A program made the translations under genes and the position numbers. Below, one piece after another: positions 6,947 through 15,301 of a stretch of DNA of 28,750 bases (the stretch's first letter is position 1; each line of letters opens with the position of its first letter). This stretch comes from CAYUAI01 sp964442745. GTDB taxonomy: Bacteria > Pseudomonadota > Gammaproteobacteria > S012-40. The notes beneath the pieces were generated by a model. It had not been told where the DNA came from. It was given only the letters and a program-made list of their open reading frames with translations, and made no database searches. The stretch spans positions 1 to 28,750 of the forward strand of contig CAYUAI010000052.1 of the NCBI GenBank assembly GCA_964442745.1, written 5' to 3'.

Positions 6947-8212
6947 CTAAAATCGTAATTTAAAGATAATCTGACTAATCCAGGCTTGTACCGTGGTGAA
7001 TAGGCGTCGTTGATCCTGTTGTCGTAAATAATTTACTCGCAATCCGATATGCCCTTGCTTGTATCGGTAAAGATATTTCAGGCCAATGGTATTAGTGATG
7101 AGTTCCCCCAGGCGATAATCGGCACTGGCATAGGACAAACCGCGTGATCCATTAACCACATCCCTCATCAATACCCCCTCACCTGGACCGTCATACAATG
7201 CGTAATGATAAAAATTGGCGGCTTGCTGTCGATAGTGCCGAATGGTGGGCTCTATCACATGTTTGGGTGTCAATGAAAGAGTAAATTTTCCATGAAAAGT
7301 ATGTGAACGAATCCCCCAATCATCCTCATAGTAACGATAAGCTAACTGGTAGGTGGTGTCATTGATGTGAGAAACCAGCCGTAAATAAATATTCTGCTGA
7401 GTGCGAGTATCTGGTCGCTTCTCAAAATAATAACCACGGATACCAATAGGCTCACCGGTGGCTCCACGAACAAAACTGATGACTTTATAGGGGTCGGATA
7501 GATAACCCGAGGCTTTACCAAATCCATAGTTGAGTTGCAAATAACTTCGACGATTGATCACTTGGTTAATCCCCACCATCCCATCAACAATGAGCTTGTT
7601 ATCTTCTCGATACCGATCCGTATTTGAACCAGGCATGAAGCCGGTCGGTATTCCACCGATGGGTTTACTGGTATCCCAATTGACAGAAATTCCAGACACG
7701 AGGGTTGTCAAACGTGTGTTGATGTCCCAAGTTAGCGAAGCTTCACTACCGTAGGATAAATAATCAATCTCTGTCGAATAGGCACCGGATACACTCGCTT
7801 GCAAAGTGCGGGTCACCGGTAGTGACCACGCCAAAGAAAAGGCGGTTCGGCGGTCTTTAAACTCATCAACCGGTAATTCATCAGGGGCAATTTGAAACAC
7901 ACTGCCTGAAGGAGAGGTATAGGTTTGCGCGCTACCACTCGGTGGCACGGCGCCATTCGGTGAGACACCCGTCATACTGTCATAAACAATGATGCCACGA
8001 ATGGAGGTATTATCTAACTCGCGTTTTGCAGTAATGACACTTTCATTCACCGTAATTCGATTGGCTTCAGCATACCTCATGTATGAGGCCTCGAACTCCC
8101 AATCCGCCAGGGGTTCGGCCAAAGCTAAACTTCCATCCATTGATAACAAGCAGGCAGTCGCCGTCGATAAGGTGTAGCGTATTGAGGGCTGAGCCTTTAA
8201 TTGCATCCACAT
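6947..8212 (-). CDS. DUF3570 outer-membrane beta-barrel protein
   Basis: This 421-residue protein has a signal-like N-terminus (TATACLLSMDGSLALAEP) and then alternating polar and aromatic strands (YLQLNYGFGKASGYLSDPYK, YQLAYRYYEDDWGIRSHTF). It ends in Phe (KLRF), as outer-membrane barrels do. The pattern and the partner gene fit the DUF3570 family. The ATG used is at 8212; a second in-frame ATG at 8206 is better spaced from the GGGGG run and may be the real start. It overlaps the end of the DUF4266 gene by 16 bases, so the two are translationally coupled. In other genomes this pair often lies with an ApbE-type flavin transferase and a thioredoxin-like protein, neither of which is present here. 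Confidence 0.88.
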   Translation of the reverse strand: MWMQLKAQPSIRYTLSTATACLLSMDGSLALAEPLADWEFEASYMRYAEANRITVNESVITAKRELDNTSIRGIIVYDSMTGVSPNGAVPPSGSAQTYTSPSGSVFQIAPDELPVDEFKDRRTAFSLAWSLPVTRTLQASVSGAYSTEIDYLSYGSEASLTWDINTRLTTLVSGISVNWDTSKPIGGIPTGFMPGSNTDRYREDNKLIVDGMVGINQVINRRSYLQLNYGFGKASGYLSDPYKVISFVRGATGEPIGIRGYYFEKRPDTRTQQNIYLRLVSHINDTTYQLAYRYYEDDWGIRSHTFHGKFTLSLTPKHVIEPTIRHYRQQAANFYHYALYDGPGEGVLMRDVVNGSRGLSYASADYRLGELITNTIGLKYLYRYKQGHIGLRVNYLRQQDQRRLFTTVQAWISQIIFKLRF

Positions 8213-8421
8213 CCCCCGCCACCAAGCGACTGTCCACCTTTTGACGCTTCTTTGCTAAAAAATATTTTTTCATCCGATAGCGAATCCAATGAAGTGTTCT
8301 CTATTTGCATGTCTTCTCTTGCTAAAATTTCTCGCTCCCACGGCTTGACCTGTTCGATCATGCATCCAGAACAAGTCAATATCAACCAACCACAGCCGCT
8401 TGTTAGCAAAATTTTTTTCAT
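8197..8421 (-). CDS. DUF4266 small lipoprotein
   Basis: This 74-residue protein has a lipoprotein-type N-terminus (MKKILLTSGCGWLILTCSGC, acylated Cys at about residue 20; the -3 position is Cys, so the lipobox is imperfect). The mature part has WEREILA and ends in GGGGCGCN, the DUF4266 hallmark. DUF4266 proteins regularly precede DUF3570 barrels, as here, with a 16-base overlap. The Cys-rich tail might bind a metal or be modified, but its role is not established. The ribosome site is weak. Confidence 0.88.
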   Translation of the reverse strand: MKKILLTSGCGWLILTCSGCMIEQVKPWEREILAREDMQIENTSLDSLSDEKIFFSKEASKGGQSLGGGGCGCN

Positions 8422-8527
8422 CGCTAATTGATTATCAGTTCAATGAAAGTGTAAGATGATTTAATCATTTATGCTGACACTTTATGAGGTGTTATTAGCG
8501 TGTCATTGAATTCAGATTAGCATGTTT

Positions 8528-8558
8528 ACCCATAAAGTTAAACTATCACTTTATGGGT
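8528..8558. promoter_or_regulatory. 11-bp perfect palindrome between two minus-strand genes
   Basis: ACCCATAAAGT (8528-8538) pairs perfectly with ACTTTATGGGT (8548-8558) over a 9-base loop. A related CACTTTATGAGG lies 70 bases away at about 8478-8489. It could be a terminator for the YcgR-like gene (no T-run follows) or an operator for the DUF4266/DUF3570 operon downstream. Confidence 0.4.
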
Positions 8559-8643
8559 CGCGATTAATCAAAGTCGAAGGATAGAGAGGGCTGGCTGAAA
8601 ACACCTAAACCTCGATAGGCATTGTCACGCGAGAGCTCATAAT

Positions 8644-9315
8644 TTATTTAACAATCGCTAGCTTAGGTTTGCCATTTCTCCGCGTTTGATTGGCTCTATC
8701 TTCTAAATAATTAACAATGAATTCATCCGCCCGGACACTCAATTTGTGAAAATATAAACCATGATGATAAAAGTCACCGTCATGTTTAATATAACCAATA
8801 AGACTGGGGAGTGTTATTTTTTTATCCTGTTGGTCAAGACACAATTCGATACTAAAGCTATCTTTGACCTCGCCAAGTTTTAGCGGGGAAATCACGGTGG
8901 CGCCTTGTAAACTCAGCTCGGTTAAACTCGCGGTAAAAGAAGTGCCAGCCTCATACATGGCTAAGGAAAAATCATAACGTCCACGGGGTGGTTTTTTACG
9001 GATCACTTTTCGGCATAAAACCCCGGAAATACGATCCGGGAAGGCTAAATGATAATATTCAAAAGGTTCATTCTGGACGACATTCACTTGCGTTTCAAAG
9101 GCGTATTTAGTGTCGTGCCATTGAAAACGAGCGATTAACTTATCCCCTTCCATGAGGTGCAATTTTTGTCCGACCACGGCAGCATACGGAGCCACTAAAA
9201 CACTTTGCTTTGGCAACATACCTAACACATTCATCGCCAGTGTTTTAGACGGATCACTTTGCGCTTGCAAAGTCACAGCAGAACCAATGCTGAGTTTAAG
9301 ATTATCGAATCGCAA
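8644..9315 (-). CDS. YcgR-like PilZ protein (c-di-GMP effector)
   Basis: This 223-residue soluble protein has a YcgR-type N-terminal domain (residues 8-95, including GMLPKQSVLVAPYA and GDKLIARFQW) and a C-terminal PilZ domain. RxxxR is RKVIR at 102-106. The second motif is ELSLQG at 133-138, again with Glu where Asp or Asn is usual. YcgR-type proteins bind c-di-GMP and act on the flagellar motor or other targets; no flagellar gene is visible here. The start is TTG at 9315, with AAGGCG eight bases upstream; no ATG fits the domain start. It lies 151 bases after the ChaN-PDZ gene on the same strand, with a terminator-like hairpin between. Confidence 0.82.
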   Translation of the reverse strand: MRFDNLKLSIGSAVTLQAQSDPSKTLAMNVLGMLPKQSVLVAPYAAVVGQKLHLMEGDKLIARFQWHDTKYAFETQVNVVQNEPFEYYHLAFPDRISGVLCRKVIRKKPPRGRYDFSLAMYEAGTSFTASLTELSLQGATVISPLKLGEVKDSFSIELCLDQQDKKITLPSLIGYIKHDGDFYHHGLYFHKLSVRADEFIVNYLEDRANQTRRNGKPKLAIVK

Positions 9316-9420
9316 AATGTTAACGCCTTAATGAAAAATGATCTTAAACTTCTTTCGACCATTCACACCAGGCACTTTAACCAAGGCTTGCTATTTCTCC
9401 ATTGCTAGCCGATTAAAACA

Positions 9421-9445
9421 CGCGAATGCGCAAAATTCATTCGCG
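9421..9445 (-). terminator. Likely terminator of the ChaN-PDZ gene
   Basis: CGCGAATG (9421-9428) and CATTCGCG (9438-9445) form a perfect 8-bp stem with a 9-base loop. On the minus strand it follows the stop at 9467 by 21 bases and is followed by TGTTTTAATC, a modest T-rich tail. Confidence 0.55.
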
Positions 9446-9466
9446 CCATCCATCGAAACGGGTTAA

Positions 9467-10741
9467 TTATTCATCGTCGATAACCACCGCGGGAAATTTA
9501 GCCACCATTTCGATCTCTTTATCACCACGGATAATCGTTAGTGGTAACCAAGTACCAAAGGCGGTGTTTTGCACCACCTTCACGACATCAGATATAGTTT
9601 CCATGGGTTTGCCTGCCGCCGTTTTAATAATGTCATTGGGCTTTATGCCGATGGCTTCGGCAATACTCTTTTTCACCAACCGCGATACGCTGACACCCTG
9701 CTCCGCTTGTTCCAAAAACACGCCGATGCGTGGTTTTACTTTTTCTGGTGCTTCTTCATACAGTGCCGTGCCATAAGCCACATCCACTAAGCCTTGTGAT
9801 AATTGCTCGCAATCAATCACCCCATCCCAAGCCAACAATGAAATATTTTTCTCCGTACCCAACGAGGCTAATTGATGCGGCACCCCGGAACCACCCATGA
9901 TATGTCCAGCCCCCATCACCGCCACAAATAATATGTCTTTATCCTGACTCACCACCTCGTGGGCGACTTGCGCCATGGCTCGATCCCAAAGTTGCTGGCC
10001 CTGCACAAAACGCAAAAAACCCGGATCGGTTAAATCCACAGCTTTAGGGGCTTCTTCCTCCGGCTCGGCTTCTGGGTCACTCCCGTGTCCATGACTCGTC
10101 ATACCCGTCGCATGCTGGCGATACACTTCCGCGAGCATTTCCATGTATTCCTGGTCGGGCGCGGCAGGATCGGTCACCCCTTCCCGGTCTTTTTCCGGGA
10201 TATTTACCCAGCCTTCTTTCCCCACTAACGATACCAGCCCACGAGTCACATTCATCGCGTACATGGGAATTTTATTCATGCGGGCAAAATGAAACATGGG
10301 CAAATAAAAATCGGCGTTATACACCCAGATGGTTTCCCAATCGACCGCTTTTAAAAAGGCTTGCTCAGTTAACTCACCCTGCACCCATTGGTCAAGAATG
10401 GGCTGCACACGGCGTGGAAAAGATTCAAAGCCCAATACCATATTGGGATACCGTGCATAAAGTTTGGCAATGGTATGTAATTGCCACCGATGATGTTCAA
10501 CATTATTATGATCTTCGCCTAAGATCACCACGCGATTATCGAGCAAGCGTTTTAATAACACGTCTTGGGTGAGAGGCTTAAGTGTTTTGCCCTCCACCCA
10601 TTGCCCCATAGGCACACATTGCTGTACATGTTCACGATCGTTGATGGCTTCAGCCGAGTCTTCTACCACCGGCGACATGGCACCGACCAAACTACCATAC
10701 CCCATCAAAACACAACAACTCACGACATGTGCTAACTTCAT
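9467..10741 (-). CDS. ChaN-like haem-binding protein fused to a PDZ domain
   Basis: This 424-residue protein has an N-terminal signal-like segment (MKLAHVVSCCVLMGYGSLVG). The ChaN/DUF399 domain (about 50-310) shows VVILGEDHNNVEHHRWQ, ESFPRRVQPILDQW, and MGAGHIMGGSGVPHQL. ChaN from Campylobacter binds haem and is linked to iron uptake. The C-terminal PDZ domain (about 340-415: AIGIKPNDIIKTAAGKPM) is a fusion seen in some relatives. A low-complexity acidic stretch after HGHGSDPEAEPEEEAP sits in the middle of the first domain. The ATG at 10741 has AAGGA about ten bases upstream. It follows lipA by 73 bases on the same strand and could be cotranscribed with it. Confidence 0.88.
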   Translation of the reverse strand: MKLAHVVSCCVLMGYGSLVGAMSPVVEDSAEAINDREHVQQCVPMGQWVEGKTLKPLTQDVLLKRLLDNRVVILGEDHNNVEHHRWQLHTIAKLYARYPNMVLGFESFPRRVQPILDQWVQGELTEQAFLKAVDWETIWVYNADFYLPMFHFARMNKIPMYAMNVTRGLVSLVGKEGWVNIPEKDREGVTDPAAPDQEYMEMLAEVYRQHATGMTSHGHGSDPEAEPEEEAPKAVDLTDPGFLRFVQGQQLWDRAMAQVAHEVVSQDKDILFVAVMGAGHIMGGSGVPHQLASLGTEKNISLLAWDGVIDCEQLSQGLVDVAYGTALYEEAPEKVKPRIGVFLEQAEQGVSVSRLVKKSIAEAIGIKPNDIIKTAAGKPMETISDVVKVVQNTAFGTWLPLTIIRGDKEIEMVAKFPAVVIDDE

Positions 10742-10814
10742 GGTAAATGCTTCCTTTTAAAAAACGTATCCGTCAACCATTTCGAGTGATCAAAAATATA
10801 AAATCAAATCTACC

Positions 10815-11774
10815 TCAATCCCCTCCCGCCGCTTGTTGATCCGCATGATAAGAGGATCGCACCATCGGACCACTAGCGACATTGGCAAAACCAAGCTGTT
10901 CACCAAAGACAGCAAGTTCTTCAAATTCTTCGGGTGTCACATAACGCTCCACCGCAAGATGGTGCAAACTGGGCTGTAAATATTGCCCGAGGGTCAACAT
11001 ATCACATTGATGAGCGCGCAAGACTTGCATAACTTCACGAACTTCATCCAAGGTTTCACCCACCCCCAGCATAAGACCGGATTTACTCGGTACCTCTGGA
11101 AAAAGTGATTTAAACCGGTCAATCAACTTGAGTGAAAAGGCATAATCAGAGCCCGGACGCACTTGCTTGTATAAGCGAGGTATGGTTTCCAGGTTATGAT
11201 TAAACACATCCGGTGGCGCTTGGCGCAAGATATCTAAAGCAACATCCATGCGCCCTCGAAAGTCGGGGACTAATATTTCAATTTTGGTGTCCGGACAAGC
11301 CTCGCGGACCGCTTGTATGCAAGCCACAAAATGCGCCGCGCCCCCATCACGTAAATCATCCCGGTCCACCGAGGTAATCACCACATAGTTCAAACCCATC
11401 GCACTAATGGTGCGTGCTAAATTGGCAGGCTCATCACAGTCCAGCGGGGCAGGACGACCATGTGCCACATCACAAAATGGGCATCGGCGGGTACAAACAT
11501 CACCCATAATCATGAACGTCGCCGTACCATGACTAAAACATTCCCCCAGATTTGGACAAGAGGCTTCTTCACACACGGTGTGCAATTTGTTTTCGCGTAA
11601 CACTTCTTTGAGTTTTTTTACCGCCGGATGCGTCGGTGATTGTGCGCGTATCCAGGCGGGTTTGCGTTTTGGATTGACGGTAGGCGTCACTTTGATGGGA
11701 ATACGCGCCACCTTGTCAGCACCGCGTTCTTTGTTGGGTTTCGGTTGGTTATGTTGGGGTTGTTGAATTTTCAT
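10815..11774 (-). CDS. lipA: Lipoyl synthase
   Basis: This 319-residue radical SAM enzyme inserts two sulfurs into protein-bound octanoyl groups to make lipoyl groups on 2-oxoacid dehydrogenases and the glycine cleavage system. The auxiliary cluster motif is Cys68, Cys73, Cys79 (CEEASCPNLGEC) and the radical SAM motif is Cys94, Cys98, Cys101 (CTRRCPFC). The C-terminal RSSYHAD, whose Ser binds the auxiliary cluster, is present. The length is normal. The N-terminal 40 residues are basic and variable. It lies 38 bases after lipB, as part of a ybeD-lipB-lipA unit in the usual order. Confidence 0.98.
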   Translation of the reverse strand: MKIQQPQHNQPKPNKERGADKVARIPIKVTPTVNPKRKPAWIRAQSPTHPAVKKLKEVLRENKLHTVCEEASCPNLGECFSHGTATFMIMGDVCTRRCPFCDVAHGRPAPLDCDEPANLARTISAMGLNYVVITSVDRDDLRDGGAAHFVACIQAVREACPDTKIEILVPDFRGRMDVALDILRQAPPDVFNHNLETIPRLYKQVRPGSDYAFSLKLIDRFKSLFPEVPSKSGLMLGVGETLDEVREVMQVLRAHQCDMLTLGQYLQPSLHHLAVERYVTPEEFEELAVFGEQLGFANVASGPMVRSSYHADQQAAGGD

Positions 11775-11812
11775 TCGCTTCTCTTTAAAATTTGCGGGGA
11801 CTCAGGCAGGCA

Positions 11813-12463
11813 TCATCCGATGCGGCCGGATTTAACGTTTTGTTTGGAGGAACCAATATCGCTAACAACTAAATGCCGATGGAACTGCTTAACGAGTTGC
11901 TGACCCACGTCATCCATCTTGATTGATGGAGAAAAATGCGCAATTTGAGTCACTTTCAGATCCACCATACCGCAGGGGTTAATACCATCAAACGGTGTTA
12001 AATCCATATCCACATTAAGGCTGAGTCCATGATAACTTTTGCCGTTTTTTACCCGTAAGCCTAATGACGCAATTTTATCACCATTGACATAAACCCCTGG
12101 CGCATCGGGCCGCGCTTGTCCCTCAATGGCTAATTCCGCCAGCAACTCGATGACCGCCTGTTCCATCGCCGTAACAAGTTGTCGCACCCCCCAACCCGCT
12201 CGGCGTACATCGAACAAAACATAAGCCACCCATTGCCCAGGCCCGTGATAAGTCACTTGCCCACCACGATCCACCTGCAGCACAGGTATATCCTGCGAGT
12301 TGATTATATGCTCTCGTTTGCCATTGCGGCCTAAGGTATATACCGGTCGGTGTTGTAACAACCAGATTTCATCCGGGGTGGCGGCATCGCGCTGTGTGCT
12401 GAATTGCTGCATCTCGTCAAAAATAGCAGAATAATCACATAGGCCTAACAGGCGCACCGTCAT
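11813..12463 (-). CDS. lipB: Octanoyltransferase
   Basis: This enzyme moves octanoyl from acyl carrier protein to target lysines, the step before LipA. The motif RGGQVTYHGPGQW is at about 66-78. The catalytic Lys130 is in GDKIASLG and Cys164 in INPCG. I chose the ATG at 12463 because the protein then begins MTVRLLGL, as in relatives. A GTG at 12499 in the same frame would add 12 residues and overlap ybeD by 13 bases. The gene starts 23 bases after ybeD. Confidence 0.96.
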   Translation of the reverse strand: MTVRLLGLCDYSAIFDEMQQFSTQRDAATPDEIWLLQHRPVYTLGRNGKREHIINSQDIPVLQVDRGGQVTYHGPGQWVAYVLFDVRRAGWGVRQLVTAMEQAVIELLAELAIEGQARPDAPGVYVNGDKIASLGLRVKNGKSYHGLSLNVDMDLTPFDGINPCGMVDLKVTQIAHFSPSIKMDDVGQQLVKQFHRHLVVSDIGSSKQNVKSGRIG

Positions 12464-12486
12464 CGGCGACCCATTAGCGGTTTGGC

Positions 12487-12783
12487 TTAAAGCGCCCACA
12501 GCACCCGTTTACACTCGGTAAGATCTTGATATATAAAATTAATTTGGGATTTAGTCTGCACATACACCGTCACCGTCACGGCCAGATAATTACCGCTTCG
12601 GCTGGCTCGGGTTTTCACCGTCTCAGGCGATAACGGGGCATGTTTACTGGCAATATCCACCACCACCGACTCAAAATCATGCAAGCCTTTGCCGACCACC
12701 TTGATGGAAAAGTGACATGGGAAATCAATGAGCGACTCAGACGATGGTATTTTCGGCGAAGAGAGGTTTTCAGATGTATTCAT
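12487..12783 (-). CDS. ybeD: YbeD family (DUF493) protein
   Basis: This 98-residue protein matches the YbeD/DUF493 family: LIDFPCHFSIKVVGKG near residue 18, then VTVTVYVQTKSQINFIYQDL and the C-terminal VLWAL. The fold resembles ACT-like regulatory domains, but the function is unsettled. As in many gammaproteobacteria it lies directly upstream of lipB. In Escherichia coli dacA comes before it; here a divergent histidine kinase gene does instead. A perfect TATAAT lies 55 bases upstream on the minus strand. Confidence 0.95.
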   Translation of the reverse strand: MNTSENLSSPKIPSSESLIDFPCHFSIKVVGKGLHDFESVVVDIASKHAPLSPETVKTRASRSGNYLAVTVTVYVQTKSQINFIYQDLTECKRVLWAL

Positions 12784-12837
12784 GTTTATCTATGACAAGT
12801 TGGGAAAGAAATTGATCCACGGTGCAAAGTGCGCAGA

Positions 12838-12843
12838 ATTATA
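12838..12843 (-). promoter_or_regulatory. Predicted -10 box for ybeD-lipB-lipA
   Basis: A perfect TATAAT on the minus strand lies 54 bases before the ybeD ATG. I see no good -35 at standard spacing, so an activator may be involved. Two TTGATCA sites lie just upstream (12851-12880). Confidence 0.4.
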
Positions 12844-12850
12844 GCTCACT

Positions 12851-12880
12851 TTGATCAAGAACACGACAAAACCTTGATCA
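12851..12880. promoter_or_regulatory. Paired TTGATCA sites between ybeD and the kinase gene
   Basis: TTGATCA occurs at 12851-12857 and again at 12874-12880, 23 bases apart (about two helical turns), in the divergent promoter region. The first is part of the palindrome TTGATCAA. The half-site TTGAT matches that of FNR/CRP-type regulators, but the full spaced FNR site is not present. It could be an operator for either direction. Confidence 0.3.
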
Positions 12881-12960
12881 CCAACAGAAACTTCCAGAAA
12901 AAATAGGCAATCACTTGATTTACCTTCCCAACAATGGAAAATAGGGACTTTCGCACAAAC

Positions 12961-12966
12961 TATAAT
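12961..12966 (+). promoter_or_regulatory. Predicted -10 box for the histidine kinase gene
   Basis: A perfect TATAAT lies 92 bases before the kinase ATG. The base pattern at -35 is poor (AAAATA at 17-base spacing). Confidence 0.3.
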
Positions 12967-13058
12967 TTAACCCACCAACCTTATTTAACATAACGCACCA
13001 ATATGTATCGACTCATCCACATAGCAACACATGCGCTAAACAACAATGTAATTTCCTT

Positions 13059-14291
13059 ATGAAAAATACTAAAAAACCAAGCATTAGTGAACAGCATGAA
13101 CAGCTGAATCCCCATCATTCACACTCACCTTGCCCTTCCGTAACCAGCCACAACAGCCCACCATTACGCCACCGACATCATCAAATGAAAGTAAAAATGA
13201 CACCATGCGAAAGCGAGCATCAATTGCATTTAATCACCAATGCCCTACCCGCATTAATCGCCTACATCGACCCCCAGCAACGCTATCGATTTCATAACCA
13301 ATGTCATTACCAGTGGCTTTCATTAACCGACAAACAAATTAACGGCAAACACATCAAAGAGGTCTATGGCGATTCGGCCTACCAAACCCTGCAACCACTG
13401 ATTGAAGCCGTATTAGCCGGCGAACAAGTTAAATCAGAACTGAAATTATCATTCCAACCCGATATAAGTTGTGATGTCATGGTCAATTTCATTCCAAGTT
13501 TTTCAGCCGAAAGAAAAGTCAATGGCTTTTGTTTACTCATAAGTGACATTACCCCAGTAAAAAGCGAAGATTTACATATCCAGCAACGTTTACAAACGAT
13601 GGCACATGAGTCACGGTTAACCATGATTGGTGAGATGACGAGTGAAATCTCTCATGAGCTCAACCAACCACTCTCCGCCATTGCTAACTATTGTGATGCC
13701 AGCATGCGTTTACATAAATCGGGGAAAATGTTAGACCAGGATATTACCCACGTCCTTCAAGAAATCGCAGGACAAGCCAAGCGGGCGAATAAAATCATTA
13801 CTCATTTAAGAGATTTCACTCGCAAACGCGCCTTGCAGTTCAATGAGTGCAATATCAATGAATTAATTTCTGAAGTATTACAACTCATGACGAGTGATCG
13901 TCAGCGACATAACATTGACATTACCTGCCAGCTCGATCAATCAATCCCTACCCTTCATATCGATAAAGTATTAATCGAGCAAGTCATGTTAAATCTAGTC
14001 CGTAATGCCATGGAGGCAATGACAAACACTCATTTCCCCGATAAAATCATTACCATTAAATCATTACAAGTCACCGATAATCACGTCACTATCGAAATTA
14101 CCAATAATGGCCCAGAGCTACCAGACACATTGATAAACCAAATCTTTGAACCTTTCTTTACGACTAAGCCCGAGGGGATGGGACTGGGACTGTCAATTTG
14201 TCAATCAATCATTGATTCACATGGTGGCCAATTATGGATAAAACAAACCCAGCAACAAGACACGACATTTTGTTTTACCCTACCACTATAA
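13059..14291 (+). CDS. Soluble PAS-domain histidine kinase (FixL/TodS-like)
   Basis: This 410-residue protein has a His-rich N-terminus (residues 19-42, including HRHHQ), then a PAS domain (about 57-165: ALPALIAYIDPQQRYRFHN). The HisKA domain carries the phospho-acceptor His199 in SEISHELNQPLSAIANY. The ATPase domain has the N box (LNLVRNAMEA, Asn316) and the G box (GMGLGLSI). There is no membrane segment, so it senses something inside the cell. I see no haem-ligand signature that would prove oxygen sensing. It lies 82 bases upstream of a FixJ-type regulator, its evident partner. The ATG at 13059 has no good ribosome site; Met43 is an alternative start that would drop the His-rich segment. 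Confidence 0.9.
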   Translation: MKNTKKPSISEQHEQLNPHHSHSPCPSVTSHNSPPLRHRHHQMKVKMTPCESEHQLHLITNALPALIAYIDPQQRYRFHNQCHYQWLSLTDKQINGKHIKEVYGDSAYQTLQPLIEAVLAGEQVKSELKLSFQPDISCDVMVNFIPSFSAERKVNGFCLLISDITPVKSEDLHIQQRLQTMAHESRLTMIGEMTSEISHELNQPLSAIANYCDASMRLHKSGKMLDQDITHVLQEIAGQAKRANKIITHLRDFTRKRALQFNECNINELISEVLQLMTSDRQRHNIDITCQLDQSIPTLHIDKVLIEQVMLNLVRNAMEAMTNTHFPDKIITIKSLQVTDNHVTIEITNNGPELPDTLINQIFEPFFTTKPEGMGLGLSICQSIIDSHGGQLWIKQTQQQDTTFCFTLPL

Positions 14292-14373
14292 TCAACAATA
14301 CCCTACACTATGATTTTCACATCCCACTTCAGGACGATATGGTGTATATACTCATTTTAAAGTCGAGAGATTT

Positions 14374-15000
14374 ATGACGACAAAACCAACCATCTATATT
14401 GTGGACGATAACGATGCCATGCGTAAATCATTAAGCATGGTCATGCGGTCAGCTAATTTTGAATCAAAAACTTACGCAACCGCTCAAGATTTTCTCAACG
14501 AGTATGATCAAACTGGCCCAGGATGCCTGTTATTGGATGTTCGCATGCCCGACATGACTGGCCCTGAGTTACAAATTTTATTACCCAAACTGCACATTCA
14601 ACTGCCAGTTATTCTCATGACGGGACATGGCGATGTCACCACCGCCGTGCGCGCCATGAAAGCTGGCGCTATCGATTTCATAGAAAAACCTTTTGAGCAC
14701 GAAAGCTTGTTAACCCGCATCCATGAATGCGTCAACCAATCCTTACGCCACCAAAAATCACAAAAACACCAAGCGGGAATTGTTCGCTTAAACTTGCTAA
14801 CCCCCCGTGAACGCGAAGTCATGGACTTATTGGTACAAGGTAAAATCAACAAAGTCATAGCGAATCAGTTAGGTATTAGCATACGCACCGTCGAAGCTCA
14901 TCGAGCGAATTTGATGAGTAAATTACGTGTACACTCGTTAGCCGATATCATTCGCATTGCATTACTCGCAGAAGCGCAAATGCAATGCGAATATTCTTAA
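14374..15000 (+). CDS. FixJ/NarL-type response regulator
   Basis: This 208-residue protein has a receiver domain with Asp11 and Asp12, phospho-acceptor Asp55 (LLLDVRMPD), Thr83 and Lys105 (IEKPF). A LuxR-type helix-turn-helix follows at about 140-200 (LTPREREVMDLLVQGKINK, ISIRTVEAHRANLM). The arrangement is that of FixJ, TodT and TtrR-like regulators. It is paired with the kinase upstream. GAGAG lies five bases before the ATG. Target genes cannot be told from the window; the nearest candidates are the PilZ gene downstream and the divergent lip operon. Confidence 0.95.
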   Translation: MTTKPTIYIVDDNDAMRKSLSMVMRSANFESKTYATAQDFLNEYDQTGPGCLLLDVRMPDMTGPELQILLPKLHIQLPVILMTGHGDVTTAVRAMKAGAIDFIEKPFEHESLLTRIHECVNQSLRHQKSQKHQAGIVRLNLLTPREREVMDLLVQGKINKVIANQLGISIRTVEAHRANLMSKLRVHSLADIIRIALLAEAQMQCEYS

Positions 15001-15301
15001 TCAACAAAACCACGCAAAAACAAAATTTTATTATTAACAAACCACAGACATTAGTATAATTACGGATATCAACTTTCGCCCAATTCATTTATAACTATCA
15101 AACCAATAATCAATTTAAGTTGTTGACCAAAGGTGTTTTTCTATATGTCCTGCTTTTTAATCTTACGAGGGGAGAAGATTAAGATATGGAGTATCGACAA
15201 AAAACAGGTAAAGACTAGCCATGTATTGCAAGCAGATACGGGTTAACTGAACATATGGAGAAACGTTAAAATAACAGGCAAATGATAAAAAGGGAATGAG
15301 G
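15001..15301. other. Intergenic leader region of the PilZ gene
   Basis: This gap of about 300 bases is AT-rich. An 8-bp perfect stem lies at 15157-15182 (TTAATCTT and AAGATTAA) with GAGGGGAG in its loop. An ATG at 15186 downstream of it would give a ten-residue peptide (MEYRQKTGKD) before a stop. Whether this is a leader peptide or chance is unclear. Confidence 0.35.

Noticed and set aside
12464..12499. GTG start for lipB
   Set aside because: It would overlap ybeD and add 12 residues not found in the family N-terminus. The ATG at 12463 fits better.
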